From: Sphaerimonospora sp050942215
Lineage (GTDB): Bacteria; Actinomycetota; Actinomycetes; Streptosporangiales; Streptosporangiaceae
Direction: 5' to 3'
Assembly (NCBI RefSeq): GCF_050942215.1
Contig: NZ_CP192056.1
Location: 2,542,001 to 2,606,000, forward strand
Length of the DNA: 64,000 nt
In this document: positions 32,449 to 40,774 of the stretch, piece by piece
Layout: each line of letters starts with the position of its first letter
How positions within the stretch are numbered: position 1 is the first letter of the stretch
The notes under the pieces: generated by a model
What the model was told of the DNA's origin: nothing
What the model saw: the letters and a program-made list of their open reading frames with translations, nothing else
Databases searched by the model: none
Position numbers and translations under genes: made by a program

Positions 32449-33459
32449 CTAGGCGGCCGTGAGTACGATCTTGCCCTGGAGGTGCCCTCGGGCGGCGTGT
32501 TCGTGCGCCGCCCGGGCGTCCGCGAGCGTGAACGTGCTGTCGATCGCGACGCGGACCGTGCCGGCGTCGAGCAGGCGCCCCAGCTCGGCGAGCTGCGCGC
32601 CGTTCGAGCGGACCTGGGTGCTCGAGACCGTGACGCCGAGCTTCGCGATCTCTTCTTCGTCGAAGTCGCCGGGAAGCACCGGGAACTGGGAGCCGCCGTG
32701 CTTGAGCGTGCGCAGGAAGCGCTTGCTGCCGGGGCCGCCGACGGCGTCGAGAACGAGGTCGACGTCGTGCACGAGTTCCTCGGGACGGCTCCGGGTGTAG
32801 TCGATGAACCGGTCGGCGCCGAGCTCGCGCAGGAACGACTCGTGCGCGCCCGATGCCACCGCGATGACATGTGCGCCCTTCCACTTCGCCAGCTGTAGCG
32901 CGAAGTGCCCGACGCCGCCCGCGGCGCCGTTGACGAGCACCGTCGTGCCGGCGTCGAGTGCCGTCGGCCGATGCCGTGCCTCCTGGAAGGGCGAGGGGTG
33001 ATCGTGTCCGAGCTCGATCAGGAACTGCCACGCGGTGAGCCCGGACATGGGGGCCCCGGCGGCGTGCACGTGGTCGATGCCGGCCGGCTTGCGTGCGAGG
33101 TCCGCCGCGGGTGCGGCCACGTACTCGGCGTACGCGCTGCCGTCGAAGCTGGGAAAACGCAGAAGACCGAAGACCTCGTCACCTGTGGCGAGGCCCTCCA
33201 CGTCCGCGGCGACGGCCTCGACGACGCCCGATATGTCCGTCCCCGGAATCACCGGCAGGCGGACCGTCGACTCCGTCTCCCCGGGAACCCTGGTGTGCCC
33301 GCCGCGCAGGTACCGGTCCGGAGGATTGACGCCGGCGGCGTGAACGCGAACGAGCACCTCGCCCGGCCCCGGCTCGGGGATCGGCACCTCGTCGTAACGC
33401 AGGACGTCAGGGCCGCCGTACTCATGGAGCCGGACTGCCCTCATCGTGCGTGGCGGCAT
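32449..33459 (-). CDS. NADPH quinone oxidoreductase-like protein (MDR superfamily)
   Basis: Zinc-free medium-chain reductase of 336 residues, related to QOR. It begins MRAVRLHEYGGPDVLRYDEV and has GTDISGVVEAVAADV, the cofactor motif VNGAAGGVGHFALQLAKWKG, and FIDYTRSRPEELVHDVD. No structural or catalytic zinc cysteines are seen. It would reduce quinones or alpha,beta-unsaturated carbonyls and may act in detoxification. It is divergent from a TetR-family gene, with three overlapping operator-like repeats between them, so the TetR protein likely controls it. Confidence 0.9.
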   Translation of the reverse strand: MPPRTMRAVRLHEYGGPDVLRYDEVPIPEPGPGEVLVRVHAAGVNPPDRYLRGGHTRVPGETESTVRLPVIPGTDISGVVEAVAADVEGLATGDEVFGLLRFPSFDGSAYAEYVAAPAADLARKPAGIDHVHAAGAPMSGLTAWQFLIELGHDHPSPFQEARHRPTALDAGTTVLVNGAAGGVGHFALQLAKWKGAHVIAVASGAHESFLRELGADRFIDYTRSRPEELVHDVDLVLDAVGGPGSKRFLRTLKHGGSQFPVLPGDFDEEEIAKLGVTVSSTQVRSNGAQLAELGRLLDAGTVRVAIDSTFTLADARAAHEHAARGHLQGKIVLTAA

Positions 33460-33491
33460 CGTTTTCTCCTGTCAGTGCTGAGGGATACGCT

Positions 33492-33556
33492 TATTCGGAT
33501 CAGCGACCCAGATATGTGGACCGCTGATCCGAATATATGGACCACTGATCCGGATA
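33492..33556. promoter_or_regulatory. Three overlapping TetR operator-like sites
   Basis: A 24-bp unit (TATTCGGATCAGCG plus six variable bases plus ATAT) occurs at 33492-33515 (plus), 33512-33535 (minus) and 33533-33556 (minus). Centres are 20-21 bp apart, two helical turns, and neighbours share 3-4 bases. They fill the gap between the quinone-reductase start and the TetR start, typical of autoregulated TetR control. Confidence 0.75.
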
Positions 33557-33570
33557 GTCAAGAGGGACGG

Positions 33571-34164
33571 ATGCGGGCCGACGCCAGGAAGAACCGCGAC
33601 CACCTGCTCGCAGTAGCGGGCGCCGCCATCGCCGAGCAGGGCGTGGACGTGCCACTGCGCGGCATCGCGCGCAGGGCGGATGTCGGGCTCGCGACGCTGC
33701 TGCGGCACTTCCCGACACGCGAAGCGCTGCTCGATGCCCTGCTCCGCACGAGCTTCGACGAACTGACGGCGAGGGCGGGCGAGTTCGAGACGTCGAGATC
33801 GCCCGAAGACGCTCTCGTTTCGTGGCTGCGCGACTGCGTCGCGTGGACGACCGAGTATCGGGGCGTGACCGTACTGATGGCAGCCGCCATCGAGGACCCC
33901 GACTCCGCACTCCATGCTTCGTGCGTCAGCGTGCGCGCGGCCGGTGCGCGGCTCCTCACCCGTGCCCAGGCCGCCGGCGTGGCACGGAGCGATATCGACG
34001 GCGCGGATTTGTTCGCGCTGGTGGCCATGCTCGCGTGGCTCGGCGATCAACCCGCGCTCGCGCCACGCGCCGATCGTCTCTTCGAGGTCGTCGCCGGCGC
34101 GATCCTGACGAGCGCGGGGAGCGGCCATGCCGAGGGGGGAACGCCGCCTCGGACCCATGGCTGA
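33571..34164 (+). CDS. TetR-family transcriptional regulator
   Basis: A 197-residue repressor. The ATG at 33571 has AGAGGGA upstream. The TetR DNA-binding domain is at about 6-60 (ADARKNRDHLLAVAGAAIAE, then LRGIARRADVGLATLLRHFP and TREALLDALL). The ligand domain contains WLRDCVAWTTEYRGVTVLMA, similar to the SbtR-like C-terminal class. It is divergent from the quinone reductase and preceded by the three operator-like repeats. Its codon usage is slightly less extreme than that of the neighbours, in keeping with an inserted pair. Confidence 0.9.
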   Translation: MRADARKNRDHLLAVAGAAIAEQGVDVPLRGIARRADVGLATLLRHFPTREALLDALLRTSFDELTARAGEFETSRSPEDALVSWLRDCVAWTTEYRGVTVLMAAAIEDPDSALHASCVSVRAAGARLLTRAQAAGVARSDIDGADLFALVAMLAWLGDQPALAPRADRLFEVVAGAILTSAGSGHAEGGTPPRTHG

Positions 34165-34268
34165 GATGGCCGCATGCTGACCGGCGGATGCGGCCGCGCC
34201 CGGCGGAGGGGTTCGACGCCGGGTGCGCCGTGCCGGCCTTCGCCCGCTCGGCGCGTACCGAGACGATC

Positions 34269-34330
34269 CCGCTCGTCCACACGGTGGGCGAGGGCACCGG
34301 AGTGATCCTGCGCGGCGGCCGGGCGTGCCG
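34269..34330 (+). pseudogene. Remnant of a DUF3048 gene 3' region
   Basis: 62 bases align without gaps to 32216-32277 of the intact DUF3048 gene with 53 identities (about 85%), in the same reading frame: PLVHTVGEGTGVILRGG against PLVHTVGKGTGVVLRDG. The frame continues without DUF3048 likeness into the pdxS upstream region and has no start. It sits on the far side of the quinone-reductase/TetR pair, so it marks a duplication linked to that insertion or a dead second copy. The rest of the 357-bp gap (34165-34521) holds only the pdxS promoter. Confidence 0.7.
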
Positions 34331-34479
34331 CGCCGGGGCGGTGTTCGCCGGCGGGAAGCCCCTGCCGCGCCGTCATCCCCGGATCGTACGGAGCGGTTGT
34401 ACGGAGCGGACCAAAGGCGTTATCGGATTCGCCGGGGTGGAGCAGCCGGGCGGGGGGCGAACAGCCGACGGACAAGACC

Positions 34480-34485
34480 TAACAT
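34480..34485 (+). promoter_or_regulatory. Candidate -10 box of pdxST
   Basis: TAACAT, 36 bases before the pdxS GTG, followed by a ribosome site GAGGTAGG. Confidence 0.45.
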
Positions 34486-34521
34486 GGAGGGGAATCCGTA
34501 GCCCCATCGTGAGGTAGGACC

Positions 34522-35436
34522 GTGTCCAGCAGCGCCCCCGAAGTCAACGAGACCACCGCCGTCGGCACCGCGCGCGTAAAGCGCGGGATGGCCGAGATGC
34601 TCAAGGGCGGGGTGATCATGGACGTCGTCACCCCGGATCAGGCAAAAATCGCTGAGGACGCCGGAGCCGTCGCCGTCATGGCGCTTGAGCGCGTTCCCGC
34701 CGACATCCGCGCCCAGGGCGGGGTTTCCAGGATGAGCGACCCCGACATGATCGACGGCATCATCGCCGCCGTGTCGATCCCCGTCATGGCCAAGGCCAGG
34801 ATCGGGCACTTCGTCGAGGCTCAGCTGCTGCAGTCGCTGGGCGTCGACTACATCGACGAGTCCGAGGTGCTCACGCCCGCCGACTACGCGAACCACATCG
34901 ACAAGTGGCGCTTCACCGTCCCGTTCGTGTGCGGGGCCACCAACCTCGGCGAGGCGCTGCGCCGCATCACCGAGGGCGCCGCGATGATCCGTTCCAAGGG
35001 CGAGGCCGGGACCGGCGACGTGTCCAACGCCGTCACCCACATGCGGACCATCCGGGCCGAGATCAAGCGCCTGTCCTCGCTGCCCGAGGACGAGCTGTAC
35101 GTCGCGGCCAAGGAGCTGCAGGCGCCGTACGACCTGGTCGCCGAGGTCGCGAAGAACGGGAAGCTGCCGGTGGTGCTGTTCACCGCGGGCGGCATCGCGA
35201 CCCCGGCCGACGCCGCCATGATGATGCAGCTCGGCGCCGAGGGCGTGTTCGTCGGCTCGGGCATCTTCAAGTCGGGCGACCCGGCCAAGCGCGCAGCGGC
35301 CATCGTCAAGGCCACGACCTTCCACGACGACCCGGACGTGATCGCCAAGGTGTCGCGCGGCCTGGGCGAGGCCATGGTGGGCATCAACGTGGACGACATC
35401 CCCGTCCCGCACCGCCTCGCAGAGCGTGGCTGGTGA
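34522..35436 (+). CDS. pdxS: Pyridoxal 5'-phosphate synthase, lyase subunit PdxS
   Basis: Builds PLP from ribose 5-phosphate, glyceraldehyde 3-phosphate and ammonia supplied by PdxT. The 304-residue TIM-barrel protein has the strongly conserved start GGVIMDVVTPDQAKIAEDAG and ALERVPADIRAQGGVSRMSD, MAKARIGHFVEAQLLQSLGV, and LFTAGGIATPADAAMMMQLG. Lysines for the two covalent intermediates are in IMDV region neighbours and in VAMAKARIG-like context. The stop overlaps pdxT by GTGA. Confidence 0.97.
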   Translation: MSSSAPEVNETTAVGTARVKRGMAEMLKGGVIMDVVTPDQAKIAEDAGAVAVMALERVPADIRAQGGVSRMSDPDMIDGIIAAVSIPVMAKARIGHFVEAQLLQSLGVDYIDESEVLTPADYANHIDKWRFTVPFVCGATNLGEALRRITEGAAMIRSKGEAGTGDVSNAVTHMRTIRAEIKRLSSLPEDELYVAAKELQAPYDLVAEVAKNGKLPVVLFTAGGIATPADAAMMMQLGAEGVFVGSGIFKSGDPAKRAAAIVKATTFHDDPDVIAKVSRGLGEAMVGINVDDIPVPHRLAERGW

Positions 35437-36041
35437 CCACGGCGACAGCCGAGATCGCACCCGACGCCCCGAAGATCGGTGTGCTCGCCCTCCAGGGCGA
35501 CGTCCGCGAGCACGTACGCGCCCTGGCGGCCTGCGGCGCCCGGGCGACCGCCGTGCGCCGCCCGGAGGAGCTCGACGCCGTCGACGGGCTGGTCATCCCC
35601 GGTGGGGAGTCCACCGCGATGTGGAAGCTCGCCGCCGCGTTCGGGCTGCTGGAACCGCTCAGGCTGCGGATCAAGGAGGGCATGCCGGCGTACGGCTCCT
35701 GTGCCGGAATGATCATGCTGGCCGACCGCGTCGAGGGCGGCATCGAGGGCCAGCAGACGCTCGGCGGGATCGACATGGTGGTGCGCCGCAACGCGTTCGG
35801 CCGCCAGGTGGACTCCTTCGAGGCCGACCTCGACTTCGCCGGGCGCGGGACGGTCCGCGCGGTGTTCATCCGCGCGCCGTGGGTCGAGTCGGTCGGTGCG
35901 GATGTTAAGGTGCTCTGCCGGACGGGGAGTAGGATCGTCGCGGTCCGGCAGGGACCGCTGCTCGCGACGTCCTTCCATCCGGAGCTGACCGGTGACTTGC
36001 GAGTCCATTCGTACTTTGTCGACATGCTGAGGGAGCTCTAA
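35433..36041 (+). CDS. pdxT: Pyridoxal 5'-phosphate synthase, glutaminase subunit PdxT
   Basis: Class I glutaminase that releases ammonia for PdxS. The 202-residue protein starts at GTG 35433, overlapping pdxS by four bases, and begins with a short extension before IGVLALQGDVREH. The active-site elbow is YGSCAGMIMLA, the glycine-rich oxyanion loop is IPGGESTAMWKL, and the His/Glu pair lies in SFHPELTGD. It forms a PdxS-PdxT complex. Confidence 0.96.
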   Translation: MTTATAEIAPDAPKIGVLALQGDVREHVRALAACGARATAVRRPEELDAVDGLVIPGGESTAMWKLAAAFGLLEPLRLRIKEGMPAYGSCAGMIMLADRVEGGIEGQQTLGGIDMVVRRNAFGRQVDSFEADLDFAGRGTVRAVFIRAPWVESVGADVKVLCRTGSRIVAVRQGPLLATSFHPELTGDLRVHSYFVDMLREL

Positions 36042-36046
36042 ACGCG

Positions 36047-36799
36047 ATGTCCGGCCACTCGAAATGGGCGACGACCAAACACAAGAAGGCGGCGCTCGAC
36101 TCCAAGCGCGGCAAGCTGTTCGCCAAGCTCATCAAGAACATCGAGGTCGCCGCCAGGACCGGCGGCCCCGACCCGGACGGCAACCCGACCCTGTTCGATG
36201 CGATCTTCAAGGCCAGGAAGAACTCCGTCCCGATCGAGAACATCGAGCGGGCGCGCAAGCGCGGCGGCGGCCTGGAGGCCGGCGGCGCCGACTGGCAGAC
36301 CATCATGTACGAGGGGTACGGCCCCGGCGGCGTCGCGATCCTGATCGAGTGTCTCACCGACAACCGCAACCGCGCGGCCTCGGAGGTCCGCGTCGCGCTC
36401 ACCCGCAACGGCGGCTCCCTGGCCGACCCCGGGTCCGTGTCGTACATGTTCAACCGCAAGGGCGTGGTGATCGTTCCGAAGGGCTCGCTGAACGAGGACG
36501 ACGTGCTCATGGCGGTCCTGGACGCGGGCGCCGAGGAGGTCAACGACCTCGGTGAGACCTTCGAGGTCGTGTCCGAGGCCGGCGACCTGGTGCCGGTGCG
36601 CAAGGCGCTGCAGGAGGCCGGCATCGACTACGAGTCGGCCGAGGCGAGTTTCCTGCCGACGATGAACGTGCCGCTCGACGAGGAGGGCGCGCGCAAGGTC
36701 TTCCGCCTCATCGACGCGCTGGAGGACAGCGACGACGTGCAGAACGTCTGGGCCAACTTCGACGTCAGCGACGACGTCATGGAGAAGCTCGAGGTCTAG
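36047..36799 (+). CDS. YebC/PmpR-family protein
   Basis: A 250-residue protein of the YebC family, which acts as a transcription factor in some bacteria and, in recent work on others, as a ribosome-associated factor for proline-rich stretches. Start MSGHSKWATTKHKKAALDSK and motifs GGPDPDGNPTLFDAI, YEGYGPGGVAILIE and NRNRAASEVR are hallmark. It follows pdxT by five bases and precedes the ruv genes with one acetyltransferase gene between, the order seen in many actinobacteria. Confidence 0.94.
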   Translation: MSGHSKWATTKHKKAALDSKRGKLFAKLIKNIEVAARTGGPDPDGNPTLFDAIFKARKNSVPIENIERARKRGGGLEAGGADWQTIMYEGYGPGGVAILIECLTDNRNRAASEVRVALTRNGGSLADPGSVSYMFNRKGVVIVPKGSLNEDDVLMAVLDAGAEEVNDLGETFEVVSEAGDLVPVRKALQEAGIDYESAEASFLPTMNVPLDEEGARKVFRLIDALEDSDDVQNVWANFDVSDDVMEKLEV

Positions 36800-36954
36800 C
36801 CGCCGGCGGCGCGGGAGGCGCCCGATTCCGGCCCACCCGGCTGGATCCATACGTACCAGCACAGCGCCGACATCCGGAGCGCGGCGCCGGACCCGGCCGT
36901 GATCGCCATGGGGCGCGGCGCGGTGTCGCGGTGGCGGGAACGGCACGGGCGGCA

Positions 36955-36960
36955 TAGCAT
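36955..36960 (+). promoter_or_regulatory. Candidate -10 box, leaderless acetyltransferase mRNA
   Basis: TAGCAT, nine bases before the GTG at 36970, no ribosome site. Confidence 0.4.
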
Positions 36961-36969
36961 CTGCCGCTT

Positions 36970-38133
36970 GTGGAGATTCGTGAGCTGACCCCCGATCACC
37001 TGGACGCGGTGCTCGACAACCGCACCCGCGCATTCGGTCCCCTCTCGGCGAGCGATGCCGGACTCTGGCGTGAGATGGTCATGCCGATGCTGCCGGAGGG
37101 GCGCTACCTCGGCGCCTTCGACGCGGCGAGACTCATGGGCACCGCCCGCATCAACCCCTACACGCAGTGGTGGCACGGACGGCCGGTCTCGATGGGCGGC
37201 GTGGCGAGCGTGACCGTCTCACCGGAGGACCGGGGCCGCGGTGTGGGCGGACGGCTCATGCGCGCGGTCATCGACCGCGCGGCCGAGCTGGGGCACGCCG
37301 TCTCCGCGCTGTATCCGGCCACCACGCCGCTCTACCGGAGCCTGGGCTGGGAGCACGCCGGCGCGCAGTACATCGCGACCCTGCCGGCCGAGGCGCTGCG
37401 CACGCTGCGCGGCGGCGCCGACGTCAAGCTGCGCCGGATGGGCCCGGACGACGCGCCCGAGGTCATCGCGGTGCTGAACCGGGTCTACGCCGCCACGCGG
37501 GCCGACGGGCCGCTGGTCGCCGACGAGCGCACCTGGCGGGGCCGGCTGGCCGACAAGGACGACTTCTGCTACCTGGCGGCCGACGGCTACCTGACCTACC
37601 GCTGGAGCGGGCGCGACATCCGGGTGGACAACCTCGTGGCCGGATCCGAGGACACGGCGCGGGCGCTGTGGTCGCTCGTCGGCACCGCTTCCTCGATCGT
37701 CGAGTCGGTCAGGGCGTGCGTGGAACCGTACGACCCCGTCCTGTGGCTGCTGCGGGAGCGGTCGAGCGACGAGGTCGCACAGACCCGCTGGATGCTCCGC
37801 GTGATCGACCTTCCGGCCGCCGTCGCGGCGCGGGGCTACCCCGTCGGCGCCTCGCTCGACGCCGTCGTCGAGGTCGAGGATCCGCAGCGCCCCGCCAACT
37901 CCGGGCTCTGGCGGCTGCGGGCCGAGGCCGGAACGGGGTCGGCCGCCCGGCTGCGCGGCACGGATCAGCCCGCCGCCCCGCGGTTCACGATCGGGGGTCT
38001 GTCCGCGCTGTTCGCCGGGGTCCCGACGGCGACGCTCCGCCGCACCGGCCGGCTCAGTGGCGGTTCGCCCGATTCCGACGCCGCGCTCGACACCGCATTC
38101 AACTGCGATCCGTACATGATCGACTACTTCTGA
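36970..38133 (+). CDS. GNAT acetyltransferase of the Eis type
   Basis: A 387-residue protein with the Eis layout: N-terminal GNAT fold (GVASVTVSPEDRGRGVGGRL with the acetyl-CoA loop RGRGVGGRLM), a second GNAT-like region, and a C-terminal sterol-carrier-like domain (FTIGGLSALFAGVPTATLRR). The chain ends DPYMIDYF, giving the terminal aromatic carboxylate usual for Eis catalysis. Eis proteins acetylate aminoglycosides or lysines; the natural substrate here is unknown. It sits between yebC and the SOS-controlled ruv operon but has its own likely promoter. Confidence 0.88.
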   Translation: MEIRELTPDHLDAVLDNRTRAFGPLSASDAGLWREMVMPMLPEGRYLGAFDAARLMGTARINPYTQWWHGRPVSMGGVASVTVSPEDRGRGVGGRLMRAVIDRAAELGHAVSALYPATTPLYRSLGWEHAGAQYIATLPAEALRTLRGGADVKLRRMGPDDAPEVIAVLNRVYAATRADGPLVADERTWRGRLADKDDFCYLAADGYLTYRWSGRDIRVDNLVAGSEDTARALWSLVGTASSIVESVRACVEPYDPVLWLLRERSSDEVAQTRWMLRVIDLPAAVAARGYPVGASLDAVVEVEDPQRPANSGLWRLRAEAGTGSAARLRGTDQPAAPRFTIGGLSALFAGVPTATLRRTGRLSGGSPDSDAALDTAFNCDPYMIDYF

Positions 38134-38170
38134 TCCGCGCGCCGGGGCGATGATCGGGGTAGAGTTCGAC

Positions 38171-38188
38171 GCCGAACACGTGTTCGGC
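38171..38188. promoter_or_regulatory. LexA SOS box upstream of ruvCAB
   Basis: Perfect palindrome GCCGAACACGTGTTCGGC, containing CGAAC-N4-GTTCG, the known actinobacterial LexA site. It ends 27 bases before the ruvC start, so ruvCAB is probably induced on DNA damage. Confidence 0.85.
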
Positions 38189-38214
38189 GGTGACGCGAGG
38201 AGGAGGCGGCGGGC

Positions 38215-38808
38215 GTGCGGTTGTCTGCGCTGCGGGTGCTCGGAGTGGACCCCGGGCTCACCAGATGCGGCCTCGGCGCCGTCGAGGGCCGCCCCGGCGC
38301 GCCGCTGAGCCTCGTGGCGGTGGGCGTGGTGCGCACTCCCCCAGAAGACGACATCGGGCCGCGCCTCGTCGCGATAGAGGCCGGCATCGATCGGTGGCTG
38401 GACGAGGTCCGGCCCGACGCCGTGGCGGTGGAGCGCGTGTTCGCCCAGCACAACGTGCGGACCGTGATGGGGACGGCGCAGGCGGCCGCGGTGGCGATCG
38501 TCTGCGCGGCCCGGCGTGGCCTGCCGGTCGCCCTGCACACCCCGAGCGAGGTCAAGGCGGCGATCACCGGCAACGGCAACGCCGACAAGAAGCAGGTCGG
38601 CGCGATGGTGACCCGGCTGCTGCGGCTCGACGCCCCGCCCCGGCCCGCCGACGCCGCGGACGCGCTCGCGCTGGCGATCTGCCACGTCTGGCGGGGCGGC
38701 GTGCAGAACCGCCTGACCGAGGCGCTCGCCCAGGCGCGCTCCGGCAGGACCGTGCGACCCGGGACCGGGCAGGCCGGGGCCGGGCGATCGAAGGGAGCGC
38801 AGCGATGA
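38215..38808 (+). CDS. ruvC: Holliday junction endonuclease RuvC
   Basis: Resolves Holliday junctions made during recombination repair, with RuvAB. The 197-residue protein has GVDPGLTRCG (first Asp), AVERVFAQHN (Glu), and DAADALALAICH (last Asps) as the acidic metal site. GTG start with GAGGAGG upstream. The tail beyond residue 170 is longer than in E. coli, rich in Gly/Ala/Arg. It overlaps ruvA by ATGA. Confidence 0.96.
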   Translation: MRLSALRVLGVDPGLTRCGLGAVEGRPGAPLSLVAVGVVRTPPEDDIGPRLVAIEAGIDRWLDEVRPDAVAVERVFAQHNVRTVMGTAQAAAVAIVCAARRGLPVALHTPSEVKAAITGNGNADKKQVGAMVTRLLRLDAPPRPADAADALALAICHVWRGGVQNRLTEALAQARSGRTVRPGTGQAGAGRSKGAQR

Positions 38809-39425
38809 TCGCATCCGTGGCGGGACCGGTGGCGATGATCGGGCCGGACCACGCGGTGATCGAGGTGGGCGGCGTCGGGGTGCTCGTGCACTGCACCCCG
38901 GGGACGCTGGCCGGGCTGCGTGCCGGCGAGCCGGCCCGGCTGTCCACCACGCTGGTCGTGCGCGAGGATTCGCTCACCTTGTACGGCTTCGCCACCGACG
39001 ACGAGCGGAGGGTCTTCGAGCTGCTGCAGACCGCGAGCGGCGTCGGGCCCCGGCTCGCCCTGGCCATGCTCGCTGTGCACACCCCCGACGCGCTACGGGT
39101 GGCGGTGGCGAGCGCCGACCTCAAGGCGCTGACCATGGTGCCGGGCATCGGGCAGAAGGGGGCGCAGCGCATCGTGCTCGAACTCAAGGACAGACTCGGC
39201 GCCCCCGACGGGGTGCCCGCCGCCGGCCCCCGCGTCGCAGCCGGCGCCGCCGCCTGGCGCGAGCAGGTCCACTCGGGGCTGGTCGGGCTCGGCTACCCGG
39301 CCAGGGACGCCGACGAGGCGCTGGCCGCCGTGGCGCCCGAGGCCGAGGCCGCCACGGCCGCCGGGCGCGCACCCGATGTCGCCGCGTTGCTCAAGTCCGC
39401 CCTCCGCGCACTGAGCGTCAGGTGA
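38805..39425 (+). CDS. ruvA: Holliday junction DNA helicase subunit RuvA
   Basis: Tetramer that binds the four-way junction and recruits RuvB. The 206-residue protein starts MIASVAGPVAMIGPDHAVIE (OB fold), has helix-hairpin-helix motifs in LLQTASGVGPRLALAML and LTMVPGIGQKGAQRIVLELK, and the C-terminal RuvB-binding domain HSGLVGLGYPARDADEAL. Start overlaps ruvC by four bases; ruvB follows after seven. Confidence 0.96.
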   Translation: MIASVAGPVAMIGPDHAVIEVGGVGVLVHCTPGTLAGLRAGEPARLSTTLVVREDSLTLYGFATDDERRVFELLQTASGVGPRLALAMLAVHTPDALRVAVASADLKALTMVPGIGQKGAQRIVLELKDRLGAPDGVPAAGPRVAAGAAAWREQVHSGLVGLGYPARDADEALAAVAPEAEAATAAGRAPDVAALLKSALRALSVR

Positions 39426-39432
39426 GGCGCCG

Positions 39433-40482
39433 GTGAGCATCGAGCGGGATCTCGTTTCGCCGGAGCCCGAGGGCGACGAGCGGATGATCGAGGCGGCGCT
39501 GCGGCCCAAGCGCCTCGACGAGTTCATCGGGCAGGGCCGGGTGCGCGAACAGCTGTCGCTGGTGCTGGAGAGCGCACTGCGCCGCAGCAGGCCGCCGGAC
39601 CACGTGCTGATGAGCGGGGGGCCCGGGCTCGGGAAGACCACCCTCGCCATGATCATCGCGGCCGAGCTCGGGGCGCCGCTGCGGATGACGTCGGGGCCGG
39701 CGCTGGAACGCGCCGGCGACCTCGCCGCGATCCTCTCGACGCTGTCGGAGGGCGAGGTGCTGTTCGTCGACGAGATCCACCGCATGGCCCGGCCGGCCGA
39801 GGAGATGCTCTATCTCGCGATGGAGGACTTCCGGGTCGACATCGTCGTCGGCAAGGGCCCGGGGGCGACCTCGATCCCGCTGGACATCGCGCCGTTCACG
39901 CTGGTCGGCGCGACGACCCGGGCCGGTCTGCTGCCGGCGCCGCTGCGTGACCGGTTCGGCTTCACAGCGCACATGGACTTCTACGAGGTGGCCGAGCTCG
40001 AACGGGTGCTGTGCCGCTCCGCCCGGCTGCTGTCGGTCGAGCTGCCCCCGGAAAGCGCGCACGAGATCGCGCGCCGGTCGCGCGGCACGCCCCGGATCGC
40101 CAACCGGCTGCTGCGGCGGGTGCGCGACTTCGCCGAGGTGCGGGCGGAAGGCGTGATCACACGGGATGTCGCCGCGGCCGCGCTCAACCTGTACGAGGTG
40201 GACGCTGAGGGCCTCGACCGGCTCGACCGCGCGGTGCTCGACGCGCTGCTGCGTAAGTTCGGCGGCGGCCCGGTCGGGTTGTCCACGCTGGCCGTCGCGG
40301 TGGGGGAGGAGCCCGAGACCGTGGAGGTCGTCGCCGAGCCGTTCCTCGTCCGGCAGGGGCTGCTGGCCCGCACGCCGAGGGGCCGGGTGGCCACCGCGTC
40401 CGCCTGGGCGCATCTCGGTCTGACTCCGCCTCCTGACGCCTTCGGCGCCGGCGCGATCCCGGGTCTGCTCGGCGAGGGCTGA
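39433..40482 (+). CDS. ruvB: Holliday junction DNA helicase motor RuvB
   Basis: Hexameric AAA+ motor for branch migration. The 349-residue protein has Walker A GGPGLGKTT, Walker B LFVDEIHR, sensor 1 LVGATTRAG, the arginine finger region LPAPLRDRFGF and sensor 2 RGTPRIANRLLRRVRDF, then a winged helix. Third gene of the SOS-box operon. Confidence 0.97.
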   Translation: MSIERDLVSPEPEGDERMIEAALRPKRLDEFIGQGRVREQLSLVLESALRRSRPPDHVLMSGGPGLGKTTLAMIIAAELGAPLRMTSGPALERAGDLAAILSTLSEGEVLFVDEIHRMARPAEEMLYLAMEDFRVDIVVGKGPGATSIPLDIAPFTLVGATTRAGLLPAPLRDRFGFTAHMDFYEVAELERVLCRSARLLSVELPPESAHEIARRSRGTPRIANRLLRRVRDFAEVRAEGVITRDVAAAALNLYEVDAEGLDRLDRAVLDALLRKFGGGPVGLSTLAVAVGEEPETVEVVAEPFLVRQGLLARTPRGRVATASAWAHLGLTPPPDAFGAGAIPGLLGEG

Positions 40483-40627
40483 GCCGTACGGGTGCCAAAC
40501 CGTGCATCCGGGGAACGAAAAAGGGACGGCGTACGCCCAGACTCGCGAAGCGACACCGGGTTGGGATCACAGAACGATTTCAAACCGGCCGAAAGCGGAA
40601 CTTTCCCGTGTGCCGGATCGTGAGTTC

Positions 40628-40657
40628 GTTGCCGGGCTTTGAACGGCTCGCATACAC
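40628..40657 (+). promoter_or_regulatory. Candidate promoter of yajC-secD-secF
   Basis: -35 TTGCCG (40628-40633) and -10 TACACT (40652-40657), 18 bases apart, in the 292-bp gap between ruvB and yajC. A small CCGGCAT/ATGCCGG hairpin lies downstream near 40732-40744. Confidence 0.55.
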
Positions 40658-40774
40658 TGCGTGGCTTGACTGGCCGCTTACGCTGACGCCGTCTGCGTAT
40701 CGCCGGCCGCGCGGAATGCGCTCAGAACCTCCGGCATCATGCCGGCTCTATCACCTAATGGAAGGGTGGCCCCC

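Noticed and set aside
34223..34501. Independent small gene before pdxS
   Set aside because: Only a 62-bp piece resembles coding sequence and it is a damaged copy of the DUF3048 gene; the remainder has no family likeness and runs into the pdxS promoter.
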